The notes beneath the pieces are model-generated. The model was not told the DNA's origin, made no database searches, and saw only the letters and a program-made list of their open reading frames with translations. From positions 94,230 through 158,229 of the forward strand of contig JAJEGF010000015.1 of assembly GCA_022820025.1 (NCBI GenBank): a stretch of 64,000 nucleotides of DNA, read 5' to 3'. Position numbers and translations under genes: made by a program. Within the stretch, counting starts at the first letter, position 1. Each line of letters starts with the position of its first letter. This DNA comes from Chloroflexota bacterium. Lineage in GTDB: Bacteria; Chloroflexota; UBA11872. Below, one piece after another: positions 9,091 to 18,851 of the stretch.

Positions 9091-9957
9091 TTACCGCTCT
9101 GCGGAAACTACAGGCAGCGCTTCGTTCATGGCGCCGGAGCGGAAGCCCTGCAAGTCCAGCGTGACGTAGGTAAAGCCAAGCGACTTCAGGCCCTCAATGA
9201 TGCGCTGGCGACGGTCGGAATCCTGGGTGAATCGAGCCAGTTCGGATTCGGGGACTTCGATGCGGGCAATCGAACCGTGGTGGCGGACGCGCAGTTCGCG
9301 GAAGCCTTCGGCGCGTAGCAGGGCCTCGCCGGCTTCGATCTGTCCAAGCTTCTCCACGGTGACCTCGCTGCCGTAGGCAACGCGTGACGACAGACAAGCT
9401 ACCGCTGGCTTGTCCCAGCTCGGCAGGCCGAGACGGCGCGAAAGCTCACGGACCTCGGCCTTGCGCAGGCCGGCTTCGACAAGCGGCGCACGGGCGCCAC
9501 GTTCCCGGCTGGCGGCCATGCCCGGGCGAAAGTCGCCCAGGTCGTCCACCACCGGCCCGTAGAGCATGTGTTGCACGTCGCGCTCGGCCGCGAACTCGCG
9601 CAGGCGGTCAAAGAGTTCGGCCTTGCAGTGGAAGCAGCGGGAACTGTCGTTGGCCCGGTAGTCCGGGTTTTCGAGTTCGCGGGTCTCGATGAATTCGTGC
9701 CGGATACCGATCTGGGCGGCAAACCGGGCGGCATCGTCGCGCTCCGCTTGAGCCAGGCTGGGCGATACGGCGGTGACCGCCAGGGCCTCAGCCTCCAGCA
9801 CGTCGTAGGTCACCTTCGCCAGAAGAGTGCTGTCGACTCCTCCGGAGTAGGCCACGACTGCGCTTTCCAGGCAACCAATCGTCCGCCGTAGAAACTGCGT
9901 CTTGGCCTCGAGCGAGGCCTCAAGGTCTATGGACGGCTGGTAGATGGCGGTGGCCAT
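9091..9957 (-). CDS. larE: ATP-dependent sulfur transferase LarE
   Basis: PP-loop ATP pyrophosphatase family enzyme that sulfurates the pyridinium dithiocarboxylate precursor of the nickel-pincer cofactor, giving up sulfur from its own cysteine or a bound cluster. Seen: the PP-loop VAYSGGVDSTLLAKV near residue 35, the RCFHCKAELF CxxC element, and KPAVACLSSR, which holds the family's conserved Cys. 288 residues, normal length. AGGAT precedes the ATG. larB and larC, which are needed to make the cofactor, are not in this window. It lies 9 bases after the JAMM peptidase gene, so the two are probably co-translated. Confidence 0.88.
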   Translation of the reverse strand: MATAIYQPSIDLEASLEAKTQFLRRTIGCLESAVVAYSGGVDSTLLAKVTYDVLEAEALAVTAVSPSLAQAERDDAARFAAQIGIRHEFIETRELENPDYRANDSSRCFHCKAELFDRLREFAAERDVQHMLYGPVVDDLGDFRPGMAASRERGARAPLVEAGLRKAEVRELSRRLGLPSWDKPAVACLSSRVAYGSEVTVEKLGQIEAGEALLRAEGFRELRVRHHGSIARIEVPESELARFTQDSDRRQRIIEGLKSLGFTYVTLDLQGFRSGAMNEALPVVSAER

Positions 9958-9966
9958 GCTCGAATC

Positions 9967-10407
9967 CTACGTGCCTTTGTCGTCCGTTGGTTCGATGACG
10001 ACCAGCGGCTCCTCGCTGATCGCCCCACCTCGGAGCCAGAAGCAGCGCATCACCGGCCGCTCGGGGTTCATGAGCGAGACGATGATGAAGCGGCTGTACT
10101 CGGAGTAGCCGGACTCAACAGCCTCACGCACGTCCGTTGGCGAAGGGTAGGCGTCGCTGCGCGGGTGGGAGTGATAGAAGGCCGAGATATCCCAGCCCTG
10201 CACGTCTTCGATATCGCGCGTGGCGTTAAGCATGTCGCGCGGATCGATGGTGTAGTGCACGCGGCTCTGGTCCGCGTTGCGGGCAGGGTAGAGCTTCAAG
10301 GCGGTGTCCTCCTGCCCGCCAATCAGACCGCAGCACTCCAGGGGTGCCTCGTCGCGCGCCTGGCCAACGATCTGGTCGTGCTGAGCACGGGTCAGGTGAA
10401 ACGGCAT
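9967..10407 (-). CDS. M67 family JAMM metallopeptidase
   Basis: Zinc-dependent peptidase/isopeptidase of the JAB1/MPN/Mov34 (JAMM) type, 146 residues. The catalytic set is complete: E24 in PLECCG, H79 and H81 in YHSHP, and S89-P-T-D92. Bacterial relatives trim the C-terminus of ubiquitin-like sulfur carriers (ThiS/MoaD/CysO) or release cysteine from them. Being first in an operon with larE therefore suggests a shared role in sulfur transfer, though no carrier protein gene is next to them. Confidence 0.9.
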   Translation of the reverse strand: MPFHLTRAQHDQIVGQARDEAPLECCGLIGGQEDTALKLYPARNADQSRVHYTIDPRDMLNATRDIEDVQGWDISAFYHSHPRSDAYPSPTDVREAVESGYSEYSRFIIVSLMNPERPVMRCFWLRGGAISEEPLVVIEPTDDKGT

Positions 10408-10574
10408 AGCGCAAAGATAAGGGATTGCGACAGACGCTGGGCAGTTTCAGCCGCGTGTTTCGTCGTTCGCCCAGCCTCGATAGGATCGGCGCTTGCCGGT
10501 ACGGCGCGCCAACATGGCCGCGATGACCAATGTGATTACCGGCGCCCAGGGGCGGGAAAGGATAACGGTGTCCT

Positions 10575-11837
10575 ATGCCTTTTCGCCTTCAGGGTCTCTG
10601 GCGCCACCCCAACTTCCTGAAGCTGTGGGTTGGCGGAACCGTCTCAGCATTCGGATCGCAGATCACGTTTCTGGCGCTTCCGCTCACCGCGGTGCTGGTG
10701 CTGGATGCCTCGCCGCTGCAGATGGGCGTCCTGGCGGCCATCGGCGGCCTGCCGTCGCTTGCATTTGGGGTGGGCGTGGGCGTCTGGGTCGACCGGCTCA
10801 GGAAGCGTCGGGTAATGATCGTCGCCGACTACGGTCGCGCGCTGTTGTTGCTCTCCGTGCCGATCGCCGCCTGGCTGCAGATTCTGCGGATCGAACACCT
10901 GTACGTCGTTGCCCTCGGCACCGGCACGCTGGGGATGTTCTTTGGCGTGGCCAATCGATCGATTCTCCCGTCGCTGGTATCGCGGGAGCAGTTGGTGGAA
11001 GCCAACAGCAAGCTTGCGATCGGCACCTCAGGGTCGCAGGTGGCCGGCCCGGGGGTTGCCGGAGTCTTGATCCACCTGGTCACGGCGCCCGTGGCTCTGG
11101 TCGTCGACGCCGTGACCTTCGTGATTTCAGCGTTGGCTCTGCGAGGCATTCGAATTGCGGAGTCCGAACCGACAACGAGCGCGTCCGACGCCAACTTCCT
11201 CACGCAGGCCCGCGAAGGCCTGGCCGTTGTCGGCCGCAACCGCATACTGCGTTCCATCGCCGTCGCCCTCGGCGGCATCGCCGTGTTCAACGCGATGTTC
11301 GAGGCCGTATGGCTGCTCTACGTCAACAAGCAGCTCAACGTAGAGCCGCTGGCCTTCGGCTTCCTGTTTGCGGTCAGCAGTGTCGGATTCATGGTCGGCG
11401 CCTTCGTCGCGGAACGGCTGATCCGCCGGTTGGGCGCGGGTCCGGCCATGATCGTTGCGGTCGTCATCGCGGCGTTGAGCGACCTGGTCACCCCACTCGC
11501 CGGTGGGCCGCTCGCAGCCGTCGTCGTATTGCTTACGGCCTCAATGTTCCTCTTCGGCATCGGCGCCACGGTGTACGGGGTCTGCCAGGGCAGCCTGCGT
11601 CAGGCGACGACACCGCTTCGGTTTCAGGGCCGCATGAACGGCATCATGAACACCCTGGAGATTGGGTTGGTCCCGCTCGGTGCACTTGTCGGTGGTGTTG
11701 TCGCTGAGATCTTTGGCATGCGGCCGACACTCTTGGTCGCCGCCGGGCTTGAATTCGCAGTCGCTCTCTGGCTGTTCCTGTCGCCGATTCGGTCGCTACG
11801 CGAGCTACCGAAACCGGACGAATCGGGCGATGCGTAG
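10575..11837 (+). CDS. MFS transporter (EntS-like)
   Basis: Twelve-helix major facilitator, 420 residues, of the MFS_3/enterobactin-exporter-like group. The first helix pair and a GVWVDRLRKRRVMIVADYGRA loop carry the MFS motif A (G-x3-D-R-x-R-R-R); the second half restarts with a cytoplasmic loop near residue 215. AAAGGA lies 13 bases before the ATG. It is likely a drug or siderophore efflux pump in the cytoplasmic membrane. It is divergent from the JAMM gene, and nothing near it defines the substrate. Confidence 0.85.
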   Translation: MPFRLQGLWRHPNFLKLWVGGTVSAFGSQITFLALPLTAVLVLDASPLQMGVLAAIGGLPSLAFGVGVGVWVDRLRKRRVMIVADYGRALLLLSVPIAAWLQILRIEHLYVVALGTGTLGMFFGVANRSILPSLVSREQLVEANSKLAIGTSGSQVAGPGVAGVLIHLVTAPVALVVDAVTFVISALALRGIRIAESEPTTSASDANFLTQAREGLAVVGRNRILRSIAVALGGIAVFNAMFEAVWLLYVNKQLNVEPLAFGFLFAVSSVGFMVGAFVAERLIRRLGAGPAMIVAVVIAALSDLVTPLAGGPLAAVVVLLTASMFLFGIGATVYGVCQGSLRQATTPLRFQGRMNGIMNTLEIGLVPLGALVGGVVAEIFGMRPTLLVAAGLEFAVALWLFLSPIRSLRELPKPDESGDA

Positions 11838-11883
11838 TCCCGGATAGGAGCCGGCCCGATACGGTCGCGAATAGCGGATTCTC

Positions 11884-11913
11884 TTGACGCTCGTTTTGGC
11901 CGATCCCTACAAT
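11884..11913 (+). promoter_or_regulatory. groEL promoter
   Basis: TTGACG at 11884-11889 and TACAAT at 11908-11913, spaced by 18 bases, form a strong vegetative promoter about 140 bases before groEL. No CIRCE element (TTAGCACTC with inverted GAGTGCTAA) is visible between promoter and gene. Confidence 0.65.
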
Positions 11914-12060
11914 GGGCTGCTAACGCGATTGATTCGATCCGCGTCAGCGCGCGTCCCGGAAGTGTCGGTGCGCAGCGTCTGACTGGCGGACCAGACACGA
12001 CCCCTATACGAAGACCGAAGCATCCTGCTGGCGGTCAGCCGGGTCGAAAGGGACGAAAGC

Positions 12061-13686
<1,626 letters not shown>

Positions 13687-13706
13687 GTCCACGGTTCGGA
13701 ACGCTC

Positions 13707-13740
13707 AACCGCCCCGCCGGCTTGCGCCGGCGGGGCGGTT
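13707..13740 (+). terminator. groEL terminator
   Basis: A perfect 15-base-pair hairpin (13707-13721 with 13726-13740) with loop TTGC, 20 bases after the groEL stop. Its stem is almost all G/C; the T tract after it is short and broken (TTTGCATT). Confidence 0.8.
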
Positions 13741-13936
13741 TGCATTGCAACAAGAACTGGCGTGACAGCTTGTCGCCACCCTTGATCGGGCCGAGTCCCT
13801 GCCCTGACACCCGCCCGGCGTTCGACGAGTCCTCCCTTCATTCCGCCTCCCCAGCGGCGGGCAGACCGCTGTCACGGTCGCCAAGCAAGCGACATCGTCC
13901 GCACGTCGCGCCACCGGTGAACGTCAGCCCAGAAGT

Positions 13937-13963
13937 TTGACTTCACTAAAAACATTCTTTTAG
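13937..13963 (+). promoter_or_regulatory. candidate promoter and DtxR/MntR-type operator
   Basis: TTGACT at 13937-13942 is followed by the dyad CTAAAA-6-TTTTAG at 13946-13963, in the spacer and possible -10 position of the metal-importer operon. The gene cluster ends in a DtxR-family regulator, so this A/T-rich dyad is the obvious candidate site. A clear -10 hexamer is not obvious. Confidence 0.45.
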
Positions 13964-13975
13964 GTACCATAAACA

Positions 13976-14011
13976 GGCCGGCAGGCCGCATGAGGTGCGG
14001 GCCTGCCGGCC
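13976..14011 (+). promoter_or_regulatory. leader stem-loop of metal ABC operon
   Basis: A perfect 12-base-pair stem (13976-13987 with 14000-14011) with a 12-base loop, 33 bases before the start of the binding-protein gene. It has no following T tract, so it may be an mRNA-stabilising or regulatory leader rather than a terminator. It does not match the Mn riboswitch consensus. Confidence 0.4.
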
Positions 14012-14044
14012 CCTGTCAGCAGGTTTACAGCGAAAGGAAGAGCG

Positions 14045-15025
14045 TTGCGCACGCTGCGGATGCTTGTCGTCGTCGCCGTGGTGGGCGTCGCCTTCATCTT
14101 GACCGCGTGCGAAGACTCGTCGGTCCCGGACGACACGCACGCGAAGCACCGCTTGGCGCCGGTTGCTCGCCAGGGCGGAAGACCGTTACGAGTCGTCGCG
14201 ACAACCGGGCAGATTACCGACGCAGTACGCCACGTCGGCGGAGACCGAGTTGAAGTCCATGGCCTGATGGGACCAGGCGTGGACCCGCATCTTTACCGCG
14301 CCAGCGAACGCGATATCACTCGGCTCGAAGCAGCAGACGCCGTGTTTTGGAATGGCCTGCACCTGGAGGCCGGGATTTCTGGAGTCCTCGAACGGCTCGC
14401 CGAACTCGGGGTCCATTCAATTCGGGTGACCGATGACATTGACCGGCAACTCTTGCTGGCGCCGCCGGAATTCAATGGCGCTTACGATCCCCACGTTTGG
14501 TTCGACTTGGATCTCTGGTCGATAACCGTCGGGACCATTCGCGACGCCCTTATCGCGATGGATCCTGAAGGCACGGCGTCCTACCGTGCCAACGCCGACG
14601 CCTTCATTTCCCAAGTTAGAGATCTCGACTCTTATGTCAAGTCGCGAGCTATGGAGATTGACGAGCGGGTGCGGGTCTTGGTGACCGCGCACGACGCCTT
14701 CAACTACTTCGCGAACCGCTACGGGATGGAAGTGCGCGGCCTGCAGGGCATCAGTACCGAAAGCGAGGCCAGCACAGCCGACGTACAACAACTCGCGCAG
14801 TTCATCAGCGAACGCGGGATCCCGGCGGTCTTCATTGAGTCGTCGGTCCCCGATCAAGCCGTCCAGGCCGTGATCGAAGCTGCGGCCGCTCGTGGGCACA
14901 CCGTGATTATTGGCGGCGAGATTTTCTCCGACGCCATGGGCGCTCAAGGTACGGCGGAGGGCACCTACCTCGGCATGATCCGCCATAACATCGACACCAT
15001 TGTCGAAGCCTTGGCGCGGCCGTGA
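14045..15025 (+). CDS. metal ABC transporter substrate-binding lipoprotein (Mn/Zn type)
   Basis: Cluster A-I metal-binding protein of the TroA/PsaA/ZnuA family, 326 residues, lipobox LTAC with Cys22. Likely metal ligands: His in VDPHLYRAS, His in YDPHVWFD, His or Asp in TAHDAFNYF, acidic residues near FIESS and IFSDAMG. It lacks the long His-rich loop typical of zinc-specific ZnuA, which favours manganese. The start is the TTG at 14045 because AAAGGAAG sits 5 bases before it; an in-frame ATG follows five codons later. It is the first gene of a four-gene importer operon, overlapping the ATPase gene by 4 bases. Confidence 0.9.
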   Translation: MRTLRMLVVVAVVGVAFILTACEDSSVPDDTHAKHRLAPVARQGGRPLRVVATTGQITDAVRHVGGDRVEVHGLMGPGVDPHLYRASERDITRLEAADAVFWNGLHLEAGISGVLERLAELGVHSIRVTDDIDRQLLLAPPEFNGAYDPHVWFDLDLWSITVGTIRDALIAMDPEGTASYRANADAFISQVRDLDSYVKSRAMEIDERVRVLVTAHDAFNYFANRYGMEVRGLQGISTESEASTADVQQLAQFISERGIPAVFIESSVPDQAVQAVIEAAAARGHTVIIGGEIFSDAMGAQGTAEGTYLGMIRHNIDTIVEALARP

Positions 15026-15807
15026 GGATCGGCCTCCGCACCGGCGGGGCACTCGCGATCCAGGCCACGGACCTAACGCTGGCTTATCAGCAGCAACCGG
15101 TCCTCTGGGATGTCGATCTGGAAGTTCCGCAGGGCGTACTGATGGCGATTGTGGGTCCCAACGGTGCGGGCAAGACCACCCTGCTGCGAGCGGTGTTGGG
15201 CCTCCTACAACCCGCCGCCGGCGAAGTGCTGGTCTTCGGACAGCCCTACGCGGATCAGCGGCGGCGCGTGGCCTACGTTCCCCAGCGTGGCAGCGTCGAC
15301 TGGGACTTCCCAACCACGGCGCTCGACATCGTCACCATGGGAACGTACGGGGGGTTGGGCTGGGTGCGTCGTCCAGGCACATCCGAGCGCACTCGAGCCG
15401 CCGCCGCGCTAGCTCAGGTCGGCATGGAGTCCTATGCCGACCGCCAGATCAGCCAACTCTCGGGTGGGCAACAGCAGCGGATCTTTCTGGCTCGGGCGCT
15501 TGTGCAGGACGCCGACGTCTACCTGATGGACGAGCCGTTCCAGGGGGTCGACGCCACCACCGAACGCGCGATTGTTGAGCTGCTGCGAGCGCTGCGGGCC
15601 GACGGCAAGACCGTAGTCGCGGTACACCATGACCTCCAGACCGTAACCGAGTACTTCGACGAAGTAACGCTCCTAAACGTCCGGCGCATCGCCGGCGGAC
15701 CAGTAGATCGAGTGTTTACCGAGGAAAATCTGCGCCGTACATATGGCGGTCGCGTGGCCGGCATCGGTGGACGCGCCGTCGGCAACGACCTTGAGCCATC
15801 CTCGTGA
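15022..15807 (+). CDS. metal ABC transporter ATP-binding protein
   Basis: ATPase subunit of the Mn/Zn importer, 261 residues. Walker [10 protein letters not shown] at 45-53, Q-loop in [13 protein letters not shown], signature LSGGQQQR, Walker B VYLMDEPF and the H-loop VAVHHD. The SVDWDFP motif after the Q-loop is characteristic of the manganese/zinc (MntB/ZnuC/TroB) branch. It begins with GTG inside GTGA, overlapping the binding-protein stop, so translation is coupled. Confidence 0.92.
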   Translation: MRIGLRTGGALAIQATDLTLAYQQQPVLWDVDLEVPQGVLMAIVGPNGAGKTTLLRAVLGLLQPAAGEVLVFGQPYADQRRRVAYVPQRGSVDWDFPTTALDIVTMGTYGGLGWVRRPGTSERTRAAAALAQVGMESYADRQISQLSGGQQQRIFLARALVQDADVYLMDEPFQGVDATTERAIVELLRALRADGKTVVAVHHDLQTVTEYFDEVTLLNVRRIAGGPVDRVFTEENLRRTYGGRVAGIGGRAVGNDLEPSS

Positions 15808-15843
15808 TTCGCACCCGTAGCCCCGCCTAGAAACGAAGCACTG

Positions 15844-16977
15844 ATGGACGTCCTGGGCGGTCTCTTCGTGGACCATACGCTGCGAACGGTCGCGCTTGGC
15901 TCGGCCACGCTGGGAATCGTCAGCGGTGCCCTTGGAGCCTTCGCCGTGCTCCGCCGACAAGCTCTTCTGGGCGATGCCATGTCCCACGCGGCGTTGCCCG
16001 GAGTGGCCCTGGCGTTTCTGCTTACCGGCAGCCGTGCGCCGCTGGTGCTAATGCTCGGCGCGGCCATTGCCGGTTGGCTGGCAGCCGCGGCCATTGTCGG
16101 CGTCGTGCGCACGTCCCGCGTCAAGGTAGACAGCGCCATGGCCTTAACGCTAAGCGTCTTCTTTGGTGCCGGGCTGGTTGTATTGACTTTCATCCAGCGT
16201 CAGCCCGCCGCTGGCAAGGCCGGGCTGGACAAGTTTCTCTTCGGACAGGCGGCCGCCATGCTTGAAAGCGACGTCATCACCATGGTGGCCGTGGGCGCTG
16301 TCGGACTCTTCGGCCTGCTGGCGCTTTGGAAGGAATTCAAGCTCCTGAGCTTCGACCCCGACTTTGCGGCAACCCTCGGCATACCCACGCGCAGGGTGGA
16401 CATTCTCCTGACCAGCCTCCTTGTGATCGCCATCGTTGTCGGACTCAAGACGGTTGGAGTGGTTCTCATGAGCGCCATGGTGGTGGCGCCCGGTGCGGCC
16501 GCCCGGCAGTGGACGAACCGCCTGGGCGTCATGGTCACCCTCTCGGCGTGTTTTGGAGCTGCCGCAGGTGTGCTGGGCGCTCTGCTTAGCACCACGGCAG
16601 AGACGTCCACAGGTCCTACCATCGTGCTTGTTGCGACCGGGCTGGTGGTTGTGTCGCTCTTGTTTGCGCCCGCGCGAGGCTTGGTGTGGGCACGCATACG
16701 CGCCTGGCGGAGCCGGCGGATGCTGGCCTTGGAAGCTGTCATCGCCGACTTGGCGTCCCTGGCGGCACAGCACGGATCCAACGCGACGCATCCACATGAC
16801 ATCGGGGCCCTGAACGCAGTTCGCGGCCGCGCCGTCGTCGAACGCGCCTTGACCGAATTGGCTGCGGACGGGCTGGCTCGGCAGCACGACACCGGCGGCT
16901 GGTCGCTGACGCCCCGCGGACTGGCCGAAGCCGACCGTTTGGCCCGAAGCCGACGCGCGCCAGGAGTTGCCCGTTGA
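15844..16977 (+). CDS. metal ABC transporter permease 1 with C-terminal winged helix
   Basis: Membrane subunit of the ABC-3 (ZnuB/MntC/TroC) family. Residues 1 to about 285 form the hydrophobic permease, with the family LLGDAMSHAALPGVALAF segment near residue 42 and KTVGVVLMSAMVVAPGAAA near 203. Residues about 290-377 are not membrane: LALEAVIADLASLA followed by RAVVERALTELAADGLA and WSLTPRGLAEADRLAR, which reads like a DtxR-type winged helix. The chlamydial YtgCR protein has the same layout and releases its repressor half by cleavage. The start has only a weak ribosome-binding site; the stop overlaps the next start as TTGA. Confidence 0.88.
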   Translation: MDVLGGLFVDHTLRTVALGSATLGIVSGALGAFAVLRRQALLGDAMSHAALPGVALAFLLTGSRAPLVLMLGAAIAGWLAAAAIVGVVRTSRVKVDSAMALTLSVFFGAGLVVLTFIQRQPAAGKAGLDKFLFGQAAAMLESDVITMVAVGAVGLFGLLALWKEFKLLSFDPDFAATLGIPTRRVDILLTSLLVIAIVVGLKTVGVVLMSAMVVAPGAAARQWTNRLGVMVTLSACFGAAAGVLGALLSTTAETSTGPTIVLVATGLVVVSLLFAPARGLVWARIRAWRSRRMLALEAVIADLASLAAQHGSNATHPHDIGALNAVRGRAVVERALTELAADGLARQHDTGGWSLTPRGLAEADRLARSRRAPGVAR

Positions 16978-18083
16978 CCTCGGCCCAGATCGACGTCCTC
17001 CTAGTCGCCGTCGTGGTTGCCGCCGCTTGTGCGATACCGGGAACGTTTCTGGTCTTGCGCCGCATGGCCATGATGAGCGACGCCATCAGCCACACCGTTC
17101 TCCTTGGCATCGTATTGGCGTTCTTCGTCGTCGCTGACCTCGGCTCCCCGATTCTCATTGTGGGCGCCGCTCTGGTTGGCTTACTCACCGTCGTTCTGGT
17201 CGAAGCCACCAGTCGCACTGGCCTCGTGCGCGAGGACACGGCAATCGGCCTGGTGTTCCCAGCCCTTTTCTCTATTGCCGTGATCTTGATATCCAGCCTG
17301 GCAGGTGATGTGCACTTGGACAGCGATGCGGTATTGCTCGGCGAGATTGCCTTCGCGCCCTTCAACCGCTTCGCGCCCTTTGGCGTCGATCTGGGACCGG
17401 TCGCAATCTGGGTCATGGGCGCCATCCTGCTCATCAACCTTGCATGTACAGCTTTGTTCTTCAAGGAATTGAAGCTGGCTACGTTTGATCCGGCCCTTGC
17501 CGCGGCGCTTGGATTCTCGCCGGCACTCGTCCATTACGGGCTTATGGCGCTAGTCTCGATCACCGCCGTTGGCGCCTTTGATGCCGTGGGGTCGATCCTC
17601 GTCGTGGCGCTCATGGTCGGTCCCCCCGCCGCTGCCTACCTGCTCACCGACCGCCTGCCTCGAATGTTGGGACTTAGCGTCCTTATCGGCGCGACCTCAG
17701 CCGCCGGCGGCTATTGGCTTGCGAGGCTGCTCGACGCCAACATCGCCGGCGCGATGGCCACGGCGGTCGGCATCGCCTTCACACTTGTCCTACTGCTCGC
17801 GCCACGGCGCGGATTGGTCGCCGCGGCCCGGCGGCGGCGCCGTCAGCGATGGACGTTCGCCCGTCAGATGCTGCTCATTCACCTCGCCACGCACGAGGGC
17901 ACGCCGACTGAATCCGACGAGAGCCACCCCGACCACATGCAGCGCCACATGCGCTGGCCGGCCGACTTTTCCGCCCGCGTGATTCAGACCGCCACCGATC
18001 GCGGCCTCGTCGTGCTCGAAGCCGAGCATCTTCGCCTCACCCCCCACGGGCGCGAAGCCGCCAAAGAAGCTGCGGTCCGTTAG
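16974..18083 (+). CDS. metal ABC transporter permease 2 with C-terminal winged-helix-like tail
   Basis: Second ABC-3 permease, 369 residues. The TTG start overlaps the previous stop and has AGGAG at 16962-16966. The membrane part ends near residue 275 (LVLLLAPRRGL). The remaining 90 residues are soluble and very basic at first (ARRRRRQRW), then DFSARVIQTATDRGLVV and LRLTPHGREAAKEA, resembling the end of a DtxR-like winged helix. A heterodimer of two permeases is normal for the TroCD/YtgCD subgroup. It is convergent with the DtxR-family gene. Confidence 0.87.
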   Translation: MTSAQIDVLLVAVVVAAACAIPGTFLVLRRMAMMSDAISHTVLLGIVLAFFVVADLGSPILIVGAALVGLLTVVLVEATSRTGLVREDTAIGLVFPALFSIAVILISSLAGDVHLDSDAVLLGEIAFAPFNRFAPFGVDLGPVAIWVMGAILLINLACTALFFKELKLATFDPALAAALGFSPALVHYGLMALVSITAVGAFDAVGSILVVALMVGPPAAAYLLTDRLPRMLGLSVLIGATSAAGGYWLARLLDANIAGAMATAVGIAFTLVLLLAPRRGLVAAARRRRRQRWTFARQMLLIHLATHEGTPTESDESHPDHMQRHMRWPADFSARVIQTATDRGLVVLEAEHLRLTPHGREAAKEAAVR

Positions 18084-18110
18084 ACCGCCGCGCCGCGCCG
18101 CAATCGCGGG

Positions 18111-18779
18111 TCATGCCTCATGGGTGAAGACGCTGTCGCTGACCGTCTGGCTCAATGCCACCTCGGCGTCCCCAATCCGCACCACCAGCGGCCCGTCAAA
18201 GGGTAATCGTCGAACCACACGGGCCCGCGTGCCCGGCACAAGCCGGATCTCCGTCAGGTACTCCAGCACGGCCCGGTCGCGGTCGCGTACTCGCGCCACC
18301 ACGAAATCCGTGCCATCGGCAACCCCCGTCAACTGGCGCGCATCGTCGGCCTGTAGCGCGTCCAGCGCCTCGTTGGGGATCGAGTCCCCGTGCGGATCTG
18401 TTGTCGGATCGGAAACCTTCGCCGCAATCCGCCGCTCCATCTCCTCCGAAATCACGTGCTCCAGCCGGTCGGCCTCCTCGTGCACGTCATTCCAGTCGTA
18501 ATCCAGGAACTCCACCAGGAACCGTTCGATCAGCCGGTGATGGCGGACCATCTCCAGCGCGTGGCGCTCACCGTCCTCGGTCAGTTGTGCGCCCTGGTAG
18601 CGCCGGTAGTCGACCAGCCCCTTTTGGTGCAGGCGCTGCAGCGCAACCGTCACGGCGCCCTGGGTAAAGTCCAACTGGCTCGCCAGTTCCCCGGTCCCCA
18701 CCCGCCGCTCGCGACCGCCGGCGTCGTAGATGGCGCGTAGATAGTCCTGGTCGCTGGCTGAAACGGGCGGGTCGGGCAT
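18111..18779 (-). CDS. DtxR/MntR-family metalloregulator
   Basis: Metal-dependent repressor, 222 residues: winged helix (residues about 10-70, GELASQLDFTQGAVTVALQRLHQKGLVDY), dimerisation/metal domain (RHHRLIERFLVEFL, EADRLEHVISEEMERR) and a C-terminal SH3-like FeoA domain. The position of DtxR Met10 is Asp12 here (QDYLRAIY), as in MntR, and the Cys102 position is Asp (EADRLEH) where MntR has Glu. Both favour a Mn sensor over an Fe sensor; this is judged by eye from remembered family sequences. It converges on the importer operon (27-base gap), the likely target. Confidence 0.88.
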   Translation of the reverse strand: MPDPPVSASDQDYLRAIYDAGGRERRVGTGELASQLDFTQGAVTVALQRLHQKGLVDYRRYQGAQLTEDGERHALEMVRHHRLIERFLVEFLDYDWNDVHEEADRLEHVISEEMERRIAAKVSDPTTDPHGDSIPNEALDALQADDARQLTGVADGTDFVVARVRDRDRAVLEYLTEIRLVPGTRARVVRRLPFDGPLVVRIGDAEVALSQTVSDSVFTHEA

Positions 18780-18817
18780 TGAAACTTGGCGGCGAGTTGG
18801 GCAAGCAACCTAACAGG

Positions 18818-18845
18818 TTGGGCGCCGGCGCTGACTGGCTAGACT
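18818..18845 (+). promoter_or_regulatory. candidate promoter giving a leaderless mRNA
   Basis: TTGGGC (18818-18823) and TAGACT (18840-18845) are 16 bases apart. The GTG start codon at 18852 lies where transcription would begin, and no Shine-Dalgarno sequence precedes it. Confidence 0.4.
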
Positions 18846-18851
18846 GCCAGC

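Noticed and set aside
11914..12060. CIRCE heat-shock operator before groEL
   Set aside because: No TTAGCACTC/GAGTGCTAA inverted repeat found in this stretch.
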